A stretch of DNA of 64,000 nt, taken from assembly GCA_035578175.1 (NCBI GenBank), contig JAQMRL010000003.1:108054969-108118968 (forward strand), in the 5' to 3' direction. Numbering within the stretch: position 1 is the first letter of the stretch; the number at the start of each line of letters is the position of its first letter. A program made the translations under genes and the position numbers. The notes below the pieces were generated by a model, which was not told where the DNA came from, did no database searches, and saw only the letters and a program-made list of their open reading frames with translations. This DNA is from Catonia carolina. Its lineage: Eukaryota; Arthropoda; Insecta; Hemiptera; Achilidae. Positions 46,770 through 58,929 of the stretch are shown in pieces.

Positions 46770-47165
46770 CAGCGGTAGTTCAGCGGTAGTTCAGCGGTAT
46801 TTAGTGATTCTTTGTTTTTTCACGAAAACCTGTAATTAAATGAATTTTTTAAGTTCTCGCCCGTACTATGAATTTTACGAAAAAACGCGTGTATAGATAA
46901 ATTTGTAGGAAATTAAAAGATGTACAACTTTTATTTAAGCATTTTTCTTTACATAGCCTTGTTTAGTACCAAAGGGTGATTTTCCGTATTATAAAGCCAA
47001 ACTAAGATTGGTTTACATTTTGCACTATTCTCTCATGATTAAAATTAGGTTATGTTTTTGATGTTAGTTTACTTGTAATTTCTGTTTACTAATGTTAGTT
47101 TATATTGTTAATTATTTGCAGTGGCAAAAGAAAGTTGTGTGAGTGTTTCACACAAGATTTTTTTT
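46770..47165 (-). repeat. TTTCTCTTGCC-end repeat, partial copy
   Basis: Plus strand: 'gattttccgtattataaagccaaactaagattgg' to 'cagtggcaaaagaaagttgtgtgagtgtttcaca'. Same family as 43845-44790; the (TG)n half is missing. Confidence 0.65.
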
Positions 47166-47954
47166 TGTACATAAGACGTCAAAGACGTTTTATTAAAGAA
47201 AGTTTCTGCTACTAGGCACCCAAGCTGCACAATCTGCTTCCGTTACACATTAAAATACACCAAATATCTTAAGGGAGTGGTTCTCAACCTTTTAGACACT
47301 GCGATTTCCTTTTTCAGGTGGCGTACTCTTTTTTGCCGACCCTCTCTATTATAATATTAACAAATTTAAAAATCTAAAATAGTTTTAATTTTTACTCGTA
47401 ACAATCTCGTTTACTTATTAAGATACATTATTACACATCACTTTAAATAAGACAAGTAATAAATGCAATGATTTTATCGAACAATTAACAGATTATAACT
47501 ATTCCAGTGAAGACGGGATGAGTGGGTATTTGTGGGTTGTGAATCCTTGTAATTAGCAAGCTGTACAAAGTGCTTAGCAAAGTGTTCATCTTCATCATAA
47601 CCATTATCATAGAGCTACGAAATTATCAGTAATTTATATAATTGACTTTTAATAGAGCTTGTCCCGTCGAATTTTTGATAAGTATTAAAAAACGAATACC
47701 AAGAACTGTCTAGAGCAGCGTTGAACATTCCATTTTCCACATTATACAACCTGTGATCAAGGATTTTCCGTAATGGTGAATTTGAAACCAAATCGAAAAG
47801 TCGTTTGACTATGGAAAATGTAATTGTTTTGTATGTCACAAAAATAAATCCAGACATTCAAAAAATTGATTAATGGCAAACAAACCCAAGTTTCGAGTTG
47901 ATTGAATCAGAAAAAGTTGTACAAGTAATGATCCTAGTGAAAGTGTTGTTAGGT

Positions 47955-48358
47955 CAACAGCCGAAAGGGTGGCTTAAACCTCTTAAGGTTTCACTAAGTA
48001 AGAAGAAGGATTGAGGTGCTTTACCATGCCTTCCTCACCTAGTTGAAGAATAATATGCTCATGCATGCCAGTTCCTCCGAAAAGCAACTACTTTCAACCC
48101 TGCAGATGAAACCTTCACTTCATTCACCACAGGTTCTGGCTGTATAATGATGAACTGCATTACCCTGAGAGGAGATAACTGTGACTAGTGTCTTTTATAC
48201 CTCTACTTCGTCTGTTCTTAAATAGTTCAGTCATATAATTGGCTGCCCATGAGATAATAAACATAACTATTTTTTGTAAAATTTGAACTAGAAGATCAAG
48301 TCCAATTAAATTAATATTCCTCCGGTTGTTAAATTAATTGCACTTGATCTTCTAGTTC
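47955..48358 (-). repeat. 330-bp dispersed repeat, copy 3, with inverted duplication of its 5' end
   Basis: Reverse copy of the family. Its 5' end ('gaactagaagatcaagt.caattaa') is repeated in inverted orientation at 48330-48358, giving an inverted repeat at 48285-48358 with 29-nt arms and about two mismatches. Confidence 0.7.
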
Positions 48359-49051
48359 CACCTTGTGAACGTGCAAAATTTAATAAGCAAAGTTATAAAC
48401 ACAAACCTTCGAGATATTCGTCTGAGCAGCTTTTTGCTGATTTTCCAGAAATGGATACAAGACAACTGTATGTTAAAGGTAGAGGCCATAAAAACAAGTT
48501 ACATCTCCAGAGTAGAGTCCACCACTACAGCACTAGAAATAGGCACCTAATCCTTCCACAACTGGCGACAAAAGGTTTTTTATCGGCGTCACTGTGATTG
48601 TTTGGCTCCAAACATGTTGAATTTGCTTCCGCGTTTTATGTAAAAAATTTAAATAATGGTCTTTTAAAAGTAGAGTCCTTTATAAAAGCCTTTTTTTAAA
48701 GAATGTACTTTTTTCTAAAATTTTTTTTTATAAAGTGTCATTGGTTTCAACACTAACAAACTTTTAAATTTGTTTGGTACTGTATTAAACTTATTGAATA
48801 AAAGAAGAGAGCACCTACCATTGGACATGGCTTTTAGTCATAGTTGGGTAGGTCAATTTCCTCCACCTCGTACTTAATGATTTTATAGCTTTTGGAAAAA
48901 ATGTGTCTAGTACTGTCAAAAAATATGGGTAACAAGTTCGTTATTATTATCATTTTTTCTTCTTTTAAATAAATAATACTGTAACTGTTTTGCATGTTTT
49001 TCTCCGTATTTCGCGACCACCCGACCCAGCTGAGAAAATCACCACCACAAC
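48359..49051. other. Right half of the hAT-like remnant
   Basis: No transposase domain is recognised between the nested repeat and the hAT-like right end. Only short frames without motifs are present. Confidence 0.3.
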
Positions 49052-51149
49052 CTCTTAAGTATGGCGGAAGGGTTAAAACACAGTGCTTTATGAAAACAAT
49101 AACATCTCAGCTGTTGCTTCCCTAAACTATTTGATTAAAAAACAGGAAATGAATGAAACCGTGTTTAGTAACATTTAGTTAGTTTTGTAACAGTCGTATT
49201 CACCATAAATTACAAAATTTGTAAAATTGTTTTATTTTAATTCATCTACCATAGAAAAATTAGTAGTATATTTTTTAGCAAAGTTATTAGTTTTTGGGAA
49301 TAAAGATCGAGATGAAGGTTTTTTTTTACAATATCTTGTGTATACAAAATTTAATGTGACTGTTATTTGTAGCTACAATTTTTATAAACGCAAATAAATT
49401 AAATGAATGTATTTTTTGTAAGCATTTATACAATAAATTCATATCATTATCATTGAAATAATATTTTTTGTAACAAACTAAATAAATAAAAAACAATACA
49501 GTTGTAACACAATATTTATAACTCACGAAATAGAAAATTATTTCGGATGGAGTCAGGATCACACTATCAATTTTACCTCAAATTGTATAGCTTCAATGAC
49601 CTCAGGTTTTCAGAAGTGCGCCAAATATATAAGAAAAGTTTTCTTTATATATAATATTTTTTACCAGTTTAGTCTGTCTGATTTGTTATCACTTTGTGGT
49701 TAGAATCTTCATCAACATGTAGTTATTTTTGTAATTTTTTTTCTGTCCATTATTTTGCCGGAATGTTTAATAGGCACTCGAATTTCTACGTGTTATAGAT
49801 GTGCTTTCAGCCCTTGTCAGTTACTAACAAGCGTCCTGCTGATTACTTGTGGAAGATTAGTTACTTTTTCATGATTACAATTGAATCAGTCGTTTTAGAA
49901 AACTTGCAAGTCAATTTTGTTATTTTTTGCTTTATTTAACTTTTGGACTAAGTTAATTTAAACTTCCTTTCTCTTTAATGTCATTTAATTTCCTGAATTA
50001 ATTTAATACTAAGAAAAAGCTTATTTTAAAGGTTTACTTTCAATTTAAGAAAAAGAAAATGGGTGTTAATTTGACGCTTAAGCACTCTTTCCAGAGGGAG
50101 AGGGCACTGAAAGTTTATATGCAAAAGTATTTTTTAGGGGATAATACTGCTGGTGACGATAAAGAAGAACGTGGAATTTTCTGAACTTCAACATTTTTCT
50201 TGAAAGTGAAAAATTTCAATTTTTATTTATCGTGAAAAGTCTCGTTAAGTCCTCCATGAGGGCGCTAAGCTAGTGTGATAAATTTAATTGATATTATTGT
50301 AAAATATATTTTTTTGTGGTTATTTAACAACGCCTTTTGTACAAACATAACATAAGTCATTATTTGGATCTTTTTTAATTTAGGAAAACCACAAGTTAAC
50401 ATGTTCAATTTTTTTATTATTTATGTGGCTTACTTTAAAGAAAAACTAATGTATACACACCATATTAAAGGGAACTCTTCTACACAAACTTTATTCATTA
50501 ATATTATTTCAGTAAAAATAAAGTGAATTAGTAGTTTTCATTAAGGCCTCAAAAGTTATCTTTTTGACTCGTGGACTTTCTGAAATGACCGATTCAATTT
50601 GTATTGTCATATTTATAAAATTTAATTTCTGAATTGCGAAAATACTATTACACTATGAATACACTAGTTTGTTTCAATCCAAATCAAGATGGTATTATCG
50701 TAATTTGCACTTATAATAATGGATCGGAAGGGATGTATTGGTGACGTAATAATGAAGTCACGCGGTCAAACAGCGCATATCGGAACTATATTGGGATGAA
50801 ACTAAAAATTACAGTGCGTGTTAATTCAAAAACAAACACACAGCAATAAAAACAGAATAACCCCGGTGAGGTTGCGTTAACATATAACAAAAATGGTTGA
50901 TAGCATATAGTTACTTGAATCAAGAGTTTGCCTTTGGTTTTATCGAGTGGTAAAGGGGGAAAGCATCAGTGCACATGCGCGACTTCTTTAATTTTAGTAC
51001 AAACAACACAGTAACGTAAACTATATTCAGAGCCCATAAAGCATATCACGGAACCATTTGTAGGTTAACTGTACGATTATAACTAACTACTTGTTACCCT
51101 AACCAGAAAATATACCTCGAGTGTAACGTAGATATCTTGTATATTTTTA
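49052..51149. other. Intergenic, nothing recognised
   Basis: 2.1 kb of AT-rich DNA without a conserved frame. The minus frame 49562-49326 shows no motif. Confidence 0.35.
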
Positions 51150-51625
51150 CTTTCTCTTGTCTATATGAATATATAGGTATTAAAGTATTCTTTTCATGTC
51201 GATTTTAAGAAATCAAGTTTTCACCGGATCTACACGTTTTCAGACCACCTGAACCCATAAAAACGTTTTTAGCGATTGGTCTATGTGTGTGTGTAAAGAA
51301 TATCTAAAGAACGGAACAACATACGAATGTTAAACTTAAAACTTAAGTTACGTACCACTACCGGAACCGACACGAACATTTTTTCATCAAAATCGGTCAA
51401 CCGGAAGTAGTAGTTTATTCGTATAATTTTTCACTTTTTTGCGATTTTCTCAAAAACTGGTCCTACGATTTTTTTTTAAAATCGCCTGGTTCACTCAATT
51501 TTTTATTCTCTACAAGGCAGGGTAGGCGTGATGTTTGCTGAAATTCTGGGTGAAGCTGTTTTCACGTGAAAACATAGTTTTTTTTGAGATTACGGCTTTA
51601 ATATTCAATTATGCACAAAAGTTTA
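51150..51625 (-). repeat. TTTCTCTTGCC-end repeat, partial copy
   Basis: Plus strand: 'ctttctcttgtctatatgaatatatagg', 'ttttcaccggatctacacgttttcagacc', 'ttagcgattgg', a short TG tract, 'tttttcatcaaaatcggtcaaccgg', then 'gtgaagctgttttcacgtgaaaac'. Confidence 0.75.
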
Positions 51626-52409
51626 ATTAAGTACAAAAATAAATTTTTTGTCACCCAGTTACCAAGCTAATTAAATTGTATTTTTAACTTGTAGTTAAGA
51701 AATAATAAAACATAATGGGCGTTTATATCTAAATCACAAACAATAGGTATTAAAATAATTTACAACAGTATTACAAATTGAATTAGTCACGGCTAATTAG
51801 GTGATATGTACTCCTTTACTAATTTAATGACACAGCAAACTCATTATTTTATTATTACAGATAAACAAAAAGTAGTACAGAAACTTTTAGTAAATTTCGA
51901 ATCTCATAAAAAGAAACATTAAAAATAAACGAAAATTTTATGTATTTTATTTTACTGAAAGTGATAAAAAATGGTCATAGCAATATATCAGTTTACTTAT
52001 TCAGAGTGTCTATAAGGCCTAAAAAATTGAACACTAGGAAGTTATTATATAACAACTAAAAACAAGGAAATACATCCATAGGAACATAAACGTACGGTAA
52101 CGATTCATTAGCGAGTAATGGGAGGCGAAATATTTCGCTTGAAATTCAGTTATCTCGGTAAAACGAGGAAATATGAACATTTTCACGGCCATAATTATTG
52201 TAAAGCAAACGTGGTGAAATCTTAAGGTTTCTAACTTCAAATATTAAATTTGCTTAACAAAATACATACCACGACTGTAACACCCAAGGTTTTTAACAAG
52301 TCGAAGATTAGAACAAAAGTTAGTTGTAACTAAAAAGATATTAATGCTAAAAAAATGTAGTAAAAATTACAACTAAAAAATGCCATGCAATGTCAGTAAA
52401 AGTAAAATT

Positions 52410-52525
52410 ACGGTCGTTTTGGTAGTTTGTCCGGTTTAGAGACTGGTCTGTATATCCTACTGCGTGTTGTAGTGATCAACTCAACGTGGAGTCCTGGGTC
52501 CGATTCCTGGTTTGGTCTGCTTTTT
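52410..52525 (+). mobile_element. tRNA-derived SINE remnant in the unit relic
   Basis: B-box-like GGTCCGATTCC in 'tcctgggtccgattcctgg', at the same place in the unit as the copies at 11540-11660 and 20225-20340. Confidence 0.5.
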
Positions 52526-52631
52526 AACAAAATAAAATATTATTTTTATTAATACACGTAGTTTGGTAAACTATGCTTTATTTCTCTGAAAATCTAAAAT
52601 CTGATGATAGAGTGATTTATATTCCTACCAC

Positions 52632-53310
52632 TAATTAAATTAAAAAGAACAAAACAAAAGTGTTGTGCAGCAGCAAGAGTGGTTTAGAAGAGATGTGGAA
52701 TTTAATAGTAGGCAACGAAAATATACAGGAAGTTGGGGAATTCCATCTAGGGAAAAAAATAACAAAGGATGGTAGAAGCACAAGTGATGACAAAAGTATA
52801 ATTGCTCAAGCTAAAAAGCCTATGAAATGAAAAACAGCTTACTGATTACAAACATTGATGTACAACTTAGGAAAAATTTCTTAAAACATTATGTTTGGAG
52901 TGTAGCATTATACGGGAGTGAAACGTGGGTGATAGAGGCTGTAGAAAAGAAGAGGATAGAAACTTTTGAAATGTGGTGTTATAGGAAAATGTTAAAGATT
53001 AGGTGGGTGGACAAAATAAGTAATTTAGAGGTTCTTAGGCGAGTGGATGAAAAAAGAAGTATATGGAAGCATCTTACAAAAAGAAGGGATAGGCTAGTGG
53101 GGCATATCTTGAGACATCTAGGTATTGGGATTTCAATAATTGAGGGTAATATTGAGGGAGTAAATTGTAGGATAGGCAAAGATTAGAATATATGAAGAAA
53201 AATACAAAAGATGTAGGGTGTTACAGATATGTAAATATGAAAAGACTTCCGCATAATAGAAAAGCTTGGAGAACTGCATCAAACCAGTCGAGACACTGAT
53301 GACAAACAAA
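52632..53310 (+). mobile_element. 5'-truncated RTE-like LINE with 11-bp target duplication
   Basis: Flanked by attcctaccac at 52621-52631 and 53311-53321. Same family as the LINE at 26312-27301 but shorter at the 5' end. Confidence 0.85.
52827..53186 (+). pseudogene. C-terminal LINE protein fragment
   Basis: 119 codons with YVWSVALYGSETWVIEAVEK and RLVGHILRHLGIGISIIEGN, the post-RT region also present at 26326-26800 (minus). The frame is broken at 53186; the true tail (..NMKRLPHNRKAWRTASNQSR) follows in another frame to about 53300. The catalytic palm is absent. Confidence 0.8.
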
Positions 53311-53608
53311 AATTCCTACCACCACAACACTGGCTTAACCAAGGTTATTGTTTGTACATAAGATGGTGTATTGAAAAGTAATATCTCCATCGCTATAACG
53401 ATTGTAATTGTGGGCCAGAGAGTCTCAAATATGGTTAGTCTTGTACTGAAACTCTTTGTAAACAATTCAGCACACCGCAATTAATAACGACAACCGGTTC
53501 GCCGCAACCGACAAATTCCAAACCATGCCATTTCCCGAGAAAGTCATGTTTACCGTTACTGGAACTGTGATGGTATCGTTTATATGAAGTATTTGGAACT
53601 CGGCGACA

Positions 53609-54007
53609 TTGTCATCTCCGAACAATATGTTGGCACCCTGTCAAATGGGAAGCGACGGGTGTGTAGGGTTCGTCCAGACAAATACCAATTCTGCTTTATT
53701 ACAACGCCTGTCCTCTAACAAATCTAAAAACGCGTATGACACTTGGGAAGCGTTGGTTTCAAGAGGTTTGCCTCATCAACCTTACAGCCCAGATTTTGCA
53801 CCCTGTGGCTTTTCTCCTTCTGAAGCTAAAGAACATCTCAAGGGCTTGCGTTTCTCTTCGATAGCAGATGAGATAGTGGTGTTGAAAAAATGGTGTCGTA
53901 CAAAAACTTTCGACTTCTTCCGTGACAGACTATTCGAAAGCGTACTACGTTGGCATGCCCAAAACGGGCAGGTGGAGTGTTATTTTAATTGCACTCTATC
54001 TGTTTAG
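53609..54007 (+). pseudogene. C-terminal part of a mariner transposase
   Basis: Contains HQPYSPDFAPCGFSPSEAKE, the mariner YSPDLAP(C/S)D segment, in which the last catalytic Asp is lost (C-G instead of C-D). It is followed by HLKGLRFSS, KKWCRTK and the C-terminal FFRDRLFESVLRW. The upstream catalytic residues are not recoverable in frame, so it is inactive. The end of the frame runs into the nested repeat. Confidence 0.8.
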
Positions 54008-54345
54008 TCCAGGGCTAAAAAAATAATTCTGTTTCTTAACACATAGTTAGCCACTTATATGACTGAACTATTTAAGAACAGAAGAGGTAGAGGTATAAAT
54101 GATACTAGTCAGAGTTATCTCCTCTGAGAGTAATGAATTTCACTATGCAGCCAGACCCTGTGGTGAAAGAAGTGAAGGTGTCATTTGCAGGGTGGAAAGT
54201 GAGTGCTTTTCGGAGGGCCTGGCATGCTGATAAGCATACTCTTTTAACTCAGTGAGGAAGTCAATGGTAAACCACCTTAATCCTCATTTTTACTTAGTAA
54301 AACCTCTAGAGCTTCAAACCAGCCTCGGCTGTTGACCTAAAAAAC
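54005..54345 (+). repeat. 330-bp dispersed repeat, copy 4
   Basis: Carries the shared frame at 54133-54255 (MNFTMQPDPVVKEVKVSFAG.., 40 codons, ending early at TGA). Nested in the mariner remnant, so it moved after the mariner insertion. Confidence 0.75.
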
Positions 54346-54700
54346 ATATAAAATATAAAATAATAGTACTTTGGCGTAAAACTAGCTGTTAACGGCAATT
54401 TTGTAGAAAAGTGATTATATTGGTGAAAAGAATCAGAGTAATCATTTTACACTAATATGTAAACAATATTTCCATTACTAGTACAGTTAAAGCGATGAAG
54501 CCATTACCTTTCAATACACCTTCGTAAGGAAAAACTACCGCAGTTTAATACATAAAATCATACTGATTTTGCCGTGAATTCAAATAAGACATGTGCGTTA
54601 ATACAGAATGTTTCTTTTCAGTTCATTTTTCATTACAAAGTCAATAAACCTGCTTCTTTCAGGTTTATTTTACATTTATAACATGCACAATCCGGGGGAC

Positions 54701-56004
54701 CTGAGGATTTTTGAGGTTTTGTAAAAAAATTATCATGCATTTCATTGTTTTTGTAGGTTCATGTTCTATGTATTATTTAAAAGAGAATTTAATATAGATT
54801 TTTTTTTATTATAAATTTTAAATTAGTTATTTATAGTACATAAAATGTTATAAACTCTTAATAGTGACAAGGAAATTTTTATGAAAAAAATTTTTTTACA
54901 TGATACACGTTCAAACATATAACTGTATTTAGTGTTGAAAATAAAGCCATGAAGTGTATGATAATTCTACACCATTGTAAAGAATGAAATAATGTTTATA
55001 ATTATGTATTACAAGACACATTTATTGTACTTACCAAAAAAATTTCCAGGTTCTAAAACCAAGAATATTTACACAAAACATTTGTTGCACTTTATTTATA
55101 GTTCTAAGCAGTACATGATGGATGGTACAGAATATGTTTATATTATAACAAAAAAAATTACACATTATGTGGGTCAAAATTTTGAAAGTGAAACTTTCGA
55201 TGTCTTGTAGAAAAAACAACAAAAAATGCAAGAAATATGCAGTTTCTTTCGTGGTAATAAAACTAATATTTACTTAGTCTTTATTTTTTAACCTCCATTA
55301 AAATAAAAAAAATTTAATAAGAAAATCTTGCAAAATATGAATAGAATGTCAGTACCGTGGCATGTCCCAACACCGGGCATTTCACTTTCATATTAATGAA
55401 AGTATTTATAAACTTTTTAATTTATATCTACTTTCCTGAACACTTCTTTAATTTTTATATTATAAAAAAATTAAGATTAAAACTAAAATATTTGATTTTT
55501 TTTTGCGTTTTAACGATGTCCTAGGAGTTATTCAGTCCGTACCATGGGGTTATGAAAAATTGAATCGTGCGCTTATCGATCAACTGGCGGACCGTTCTGT
55601 GCAATTATTCTCGCCTTTGTATTGTCGGAGTTCCGATGTCAGTACCGTGGGTGTCAGTCCCATGGAAATCACATGGCACGGTCCTGACCAATAATCCACG
55701 GTACGGACATAAGGTTGTTTGGGTCAGACGTACTGTCGCTGAAGTAAAAAAATTATTATTTTTTGCACAATGTCCTTGTTCTGTGCCCAAGTAATCTATA
55801 TTAACAAATATAATGTTAACAAAAAACAATAAAAATAGTACGTTAGTTGTTGGATTTTTAATAGTCTATTAAAAACGGTTTAAACTATTTTCATGAAATT
55901 TTATAGTTTTATGTTTTAGGGTGTGAGCAAGTGTGTAGGGTATGAGCACTGAACAGGAAATAAATGGAATCTTCAGATTATTATTGTATTCCAGTTAACT
56001 TCAA
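54701..56004. other. Intergenic, two unassigned frames
   Basis: The frames 54992-55210 (..GTEYVYIITKKITHYVGQNF..) and 55503-55694 (..GVIQSVPWGYEKLNRALID..) have protein-like composition but no recognised family. A motif 'gtcagtaccgtgg' occurs at about 55349 and again at 55638. Confidence 0.3.
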
Positions 56005-56006
56005 AC

Positions 56007-56651
56007 ATGGCAAAGAAGAAGAAGTTTTGCGATAAAGAAAAATTAAGGAAGAAGAGGGAACAAGAAAAATAGAGTAAAAAGAAGATTTTGGGTGACCCTG
56101 CTAACAAACAATAGCAGAAGAGAAAGGCCCGTGAAAAATATTTACAACAAATAAAAACGTAAATCTACTGGTGAAATGTCCGATCGGGAGCAGCGTAACG
56201 TTACAAAAAAATCTGGTTTGAAACACTCACACAACTTTCTCTTGCCAATGCAAATAAAAACTAATATAACCTAACATTAGTAATAAAACATTAAAAATAA
56301 ACAAAAAACTAACCGCAAAAACCATAACCTAATTATAATCATATATTAACGACGCAATATCTTAAAAAAAAACAACTGTTTTACGTGAAAACAGCCGTAC
56401 CGAGAATTTCAGCAAACATGGCGCCTACCCTATCTTGTAGAGCATAAAAAATTAAGTAAATGAGGCGATTTAAAAAAAGTCGTAGGACCATTTTTTTTAA
56501 AAATCGCAAAAAAGTGAAAAATTACACCAGTAAACTGCTACTTACGATTGACTAATTTTGATGAAAATGTTCTTATCGGGTCTGGTAGTGGTATGTATCT
56601 TAAGTTTCAAGTTTCAAGTTCGTACCCTGCTCCGTTCTTGAGATATTTTGT

Positions 56652-56706
<55 letters not shown>

Positions 56707-57885
56707 AATCGCTAAAAACATGTTTTTTGGGTTCAGGGGGTCTGAAAACGTGTAGATCCGGTGAAAACTCGATTTCGAAAAATCGACATGAAAACAATAT
56801 TTTCCTTTCTATACATTCAAATAGGCAAGAGAAACTAAAAATTAAAGGAACAAAAAAGGTTGTCCAGATTAAGGATGAAGAATGTGGAAAAGTAGAAGAA
56901 ATTATTAACAGATATTAGTCCTCCAAATTCCCATGACGAACCTAAAAGTCTTCAACATGTATCAGACAGAAAACGTCGTAAGAGAAATAAAACTAAGCGG
57001 TATAAAGATTAACAATCTCTAATGAAAGAAAATAAATCGTTATAGGAATTATTAGAAAATACAATAAACGTTGTCACCGTCAAAAAAAGGAAAAGACGCA
57101 GAGGGAAGTGATGAAACCGCAACGCCAAGAACTAGGGTGAAAAAATACTGAACATAAGCTAAATTTTAGAAATGTATTTCGAATGTGGTTAAAAGACTGT
57201 TATTTGGGGAAGTTGTTTCAGATCACGTGACAGATAACTAATTATAGAAGAGGACATTGCAAAATTTGATGAAGAAATTCGAAAGGGTAAGATGTTACCA
57301 TTTAAAGGAACTTTAGAAGTACACCAGGTGCTAGTAAGACCTGAAATTCAAATAATATGGTTTCATAGTATGTCTTGTTTTGACCTAGAATGCAACGATA
57401 ATGTTCCCACTACGGTCTAAGTAAAATCGCTTTCATTAAAGGAGATGATTCAGATACTTCAAATGAGGAACTTGGGCCATTACCTAGTACTTCTGATGGC
57501 AGTAGATTACGATTCAGCGATGCGTTTAGTGACGGTGAAGAAGTTATGAAAGAAGACGCAGGTAAAAAATTTGAAAAATCATGAAATGTCTTTACTTACT
57601 TTGCTGGGTTGTACATTCTTGTGATTACAGAAAAAGAAAAAGGCTCACAAAATCCAGGAAAGTGCCAACGTATTGCTATTGTTAAATCAGTCAATGTGGA
57701 TGATGTGAAAGTGAATTTTGTTAAAAAAATGTTGACAACTTTACAGCAGATGACATCTTTTAGAGAGAAAATGAACTATTTATAAAAAAAACACAAACTC
57801 TTTAGATACTTCCGCAACCGAAACTAGTTATCCTCAGTAAGAAAATTTTCTATTTAACATTTCAAAAGGAAACTAACCCTGATCA
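56007..57885 (+). pseudogene. Decayed member of a multicopy arthropod gene family
   Basis: The start (56007) reads MAKKKKFCDKEKLRKKREQE, then STGEMSDREQR, the lysine-rich N-terminus with the 'MS.REQR..RK.WR' motif of a large uncharacterised family repeated in arthropod and cnidarian genomes. Later pieces agree in order: a basic coiled-coil-like part (56945-57110), FKGTLEVHQVL (57301-57335; family motif KGT...HQ), an acidic linker (DDSDTSNEELGPLPSTSDGS) and a C-terminal ...KVNFVKKM... part. A 69-nt GT-AG intron (57562-57630) seems to survive. Multiple stops and frameshifts and a repeat inserted at 56205-56845 break it. The central part of the family is missing. The function of the family is unknown. 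Confidence 0.5.
56205..56845 (+). repeat. TTTCTCTTGCC-end repeat, nearly complete copy with (CA)n
   Basis: Inner inverted ends TTTCTCTTGCC (56236-56246) and GGCAAGAGAAA (56824-56834). (CA)n at 56655-56704. Inserted in the pseudogene at 56007-57885. Confidence 0.8.
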
Positions 57886-58929
57886 AGTAACTTTAAGTGA
57901 AATTTACGCCCAAAAATGTACATGAGACCTTTGTTATGTGAAAATGAAAACTTTAGTTTCTAATGCGATTATTTAAAAACATTTCAATTTTTTGGTATCA
58001 GTTTAAATGAAAATAATTATTAAAATAGAACAATTAAAAAATCGAAATTAGTTATTAGTTTAAAAATCAGAATTAGTTCTTAATTGTTTAACAATTTGTT
58101 TCGTTTTAAAATATTATTAGGTATAAATAAATACAATTTTTACAGAAATTTTGTTTTTGATTTGTCAAAACGTCCTTCATGTTCTGTTGGGTGAAAGTGA
58201 ATTAAGCACTTGATAAATTGAAAACATTGTCGTAATTGTGGAAATGTAAATACCATAGGTATCAAGTCATTGTCGTGTGAAAGTCACTACCGTGGCTTCC
58301 AATATATTTGAACAAATCATTAAAATAAAAAAGTTTAACAAAAACTTTCAGTAAATGTTTTGATGATGAATATAACTTGAAGAAGACAGCACTCAGCAGC
58401 GTTGCTTCCGTGTGATCGTTTGGTCATAATTGATGAAGGGTTTCTTCTTGGTCCTGGTGACGTATAACTTTTTTTTAAAGGATGAAGTGAATGAAGGTGT
58501 GAAAAGGAGCGAATGAAGACGTGATACTGATGATCTGTGTAACTGATGGTTGGAAATTTATTAGATGATTAATTTTAGATTAATGATAGTTATCAAGATT
58601 TAGTTTATTAATAAATTAATAAGAGTTGACCATCCGCAATATAATTTTGTGATTTTAATCTTAAATAGATGGTTAAACATTTATGATCAGGTGAAACGGA
58701 ATGGCAGATCTAATAATCTAGCCTTCATGATTCTCTGATTTTCAATATTGTCATCGAGAAGATTTATAGTTTTTTTATAGTAGAGAAGTTTTTTTATAGT
58801 ACAGAGAATGATCCCTGAGAAAATCATCCATAAAATTTAATAATTTTGCTTCACACAAATCAACCTTCAAAAAGTGACACTAAAAATTTTGACCAATTTA
58901 CATTACTACACTGTAATAAAAAATCTAGT
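57886..58929. other. Intergenic, nothing recognised
   Basis: AT-rich; no supported gene. Confidence 0.35.

Larger units (their letters stand above)
47275..49051. mobile_element. Probable hAT element remnant
   Basis: The left end, GAGTGGTTCTCAACCTTTT, is the classic hAT terminal sequence (usual form CAGTGGTTCTCAACC). The right end, 'cgcgaccacccgacccagctgagaaaatcacc', resembles the matching 'GCGACCC..GAGAACCACTG' end. TCTTAAG occurs just outside both ends (47267-47273 and 49053-49059), fitting a 7-8-bp target duplication. No transposase motif is seen. The 80-codon minus frame 47857-47615 lies inside. A 330-bp repeat is nested at 47955-48320. Confidence 0.5.
53361..54524 (+). mobile_element. 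Mariner element remnant with a nested 330-bp repeat
   Basis: TA at 53359-53360 and 54525-54526. The inverted ends of about 33 bp read 'ggtgtattgaaa.gtaat..ct.catcgct'. The transposase is decayed, and a 330-bp repeat (54005-54345) is inserted inside. Confidence 0.8.
51660..54700. repeat. Relic of the peptide-gene unit
   Basis: Pieces of the duplicated unit recur in order. 51715-51910 matches the promoter tandem repeat. 52378-52620 matches the SINE block and '..tttatttctc..gaaatctaaaatc..gatgat' of 20200-20420. 54535-54690 matches 20480-20600 ('ccg.agttta.tac...catactgatttt..gtgaattcaaa'). The peptide exons are absent. It is broken up by a LINE (52632-53310) and a mariner element (53361-54524). 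Confidence 0.6.
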
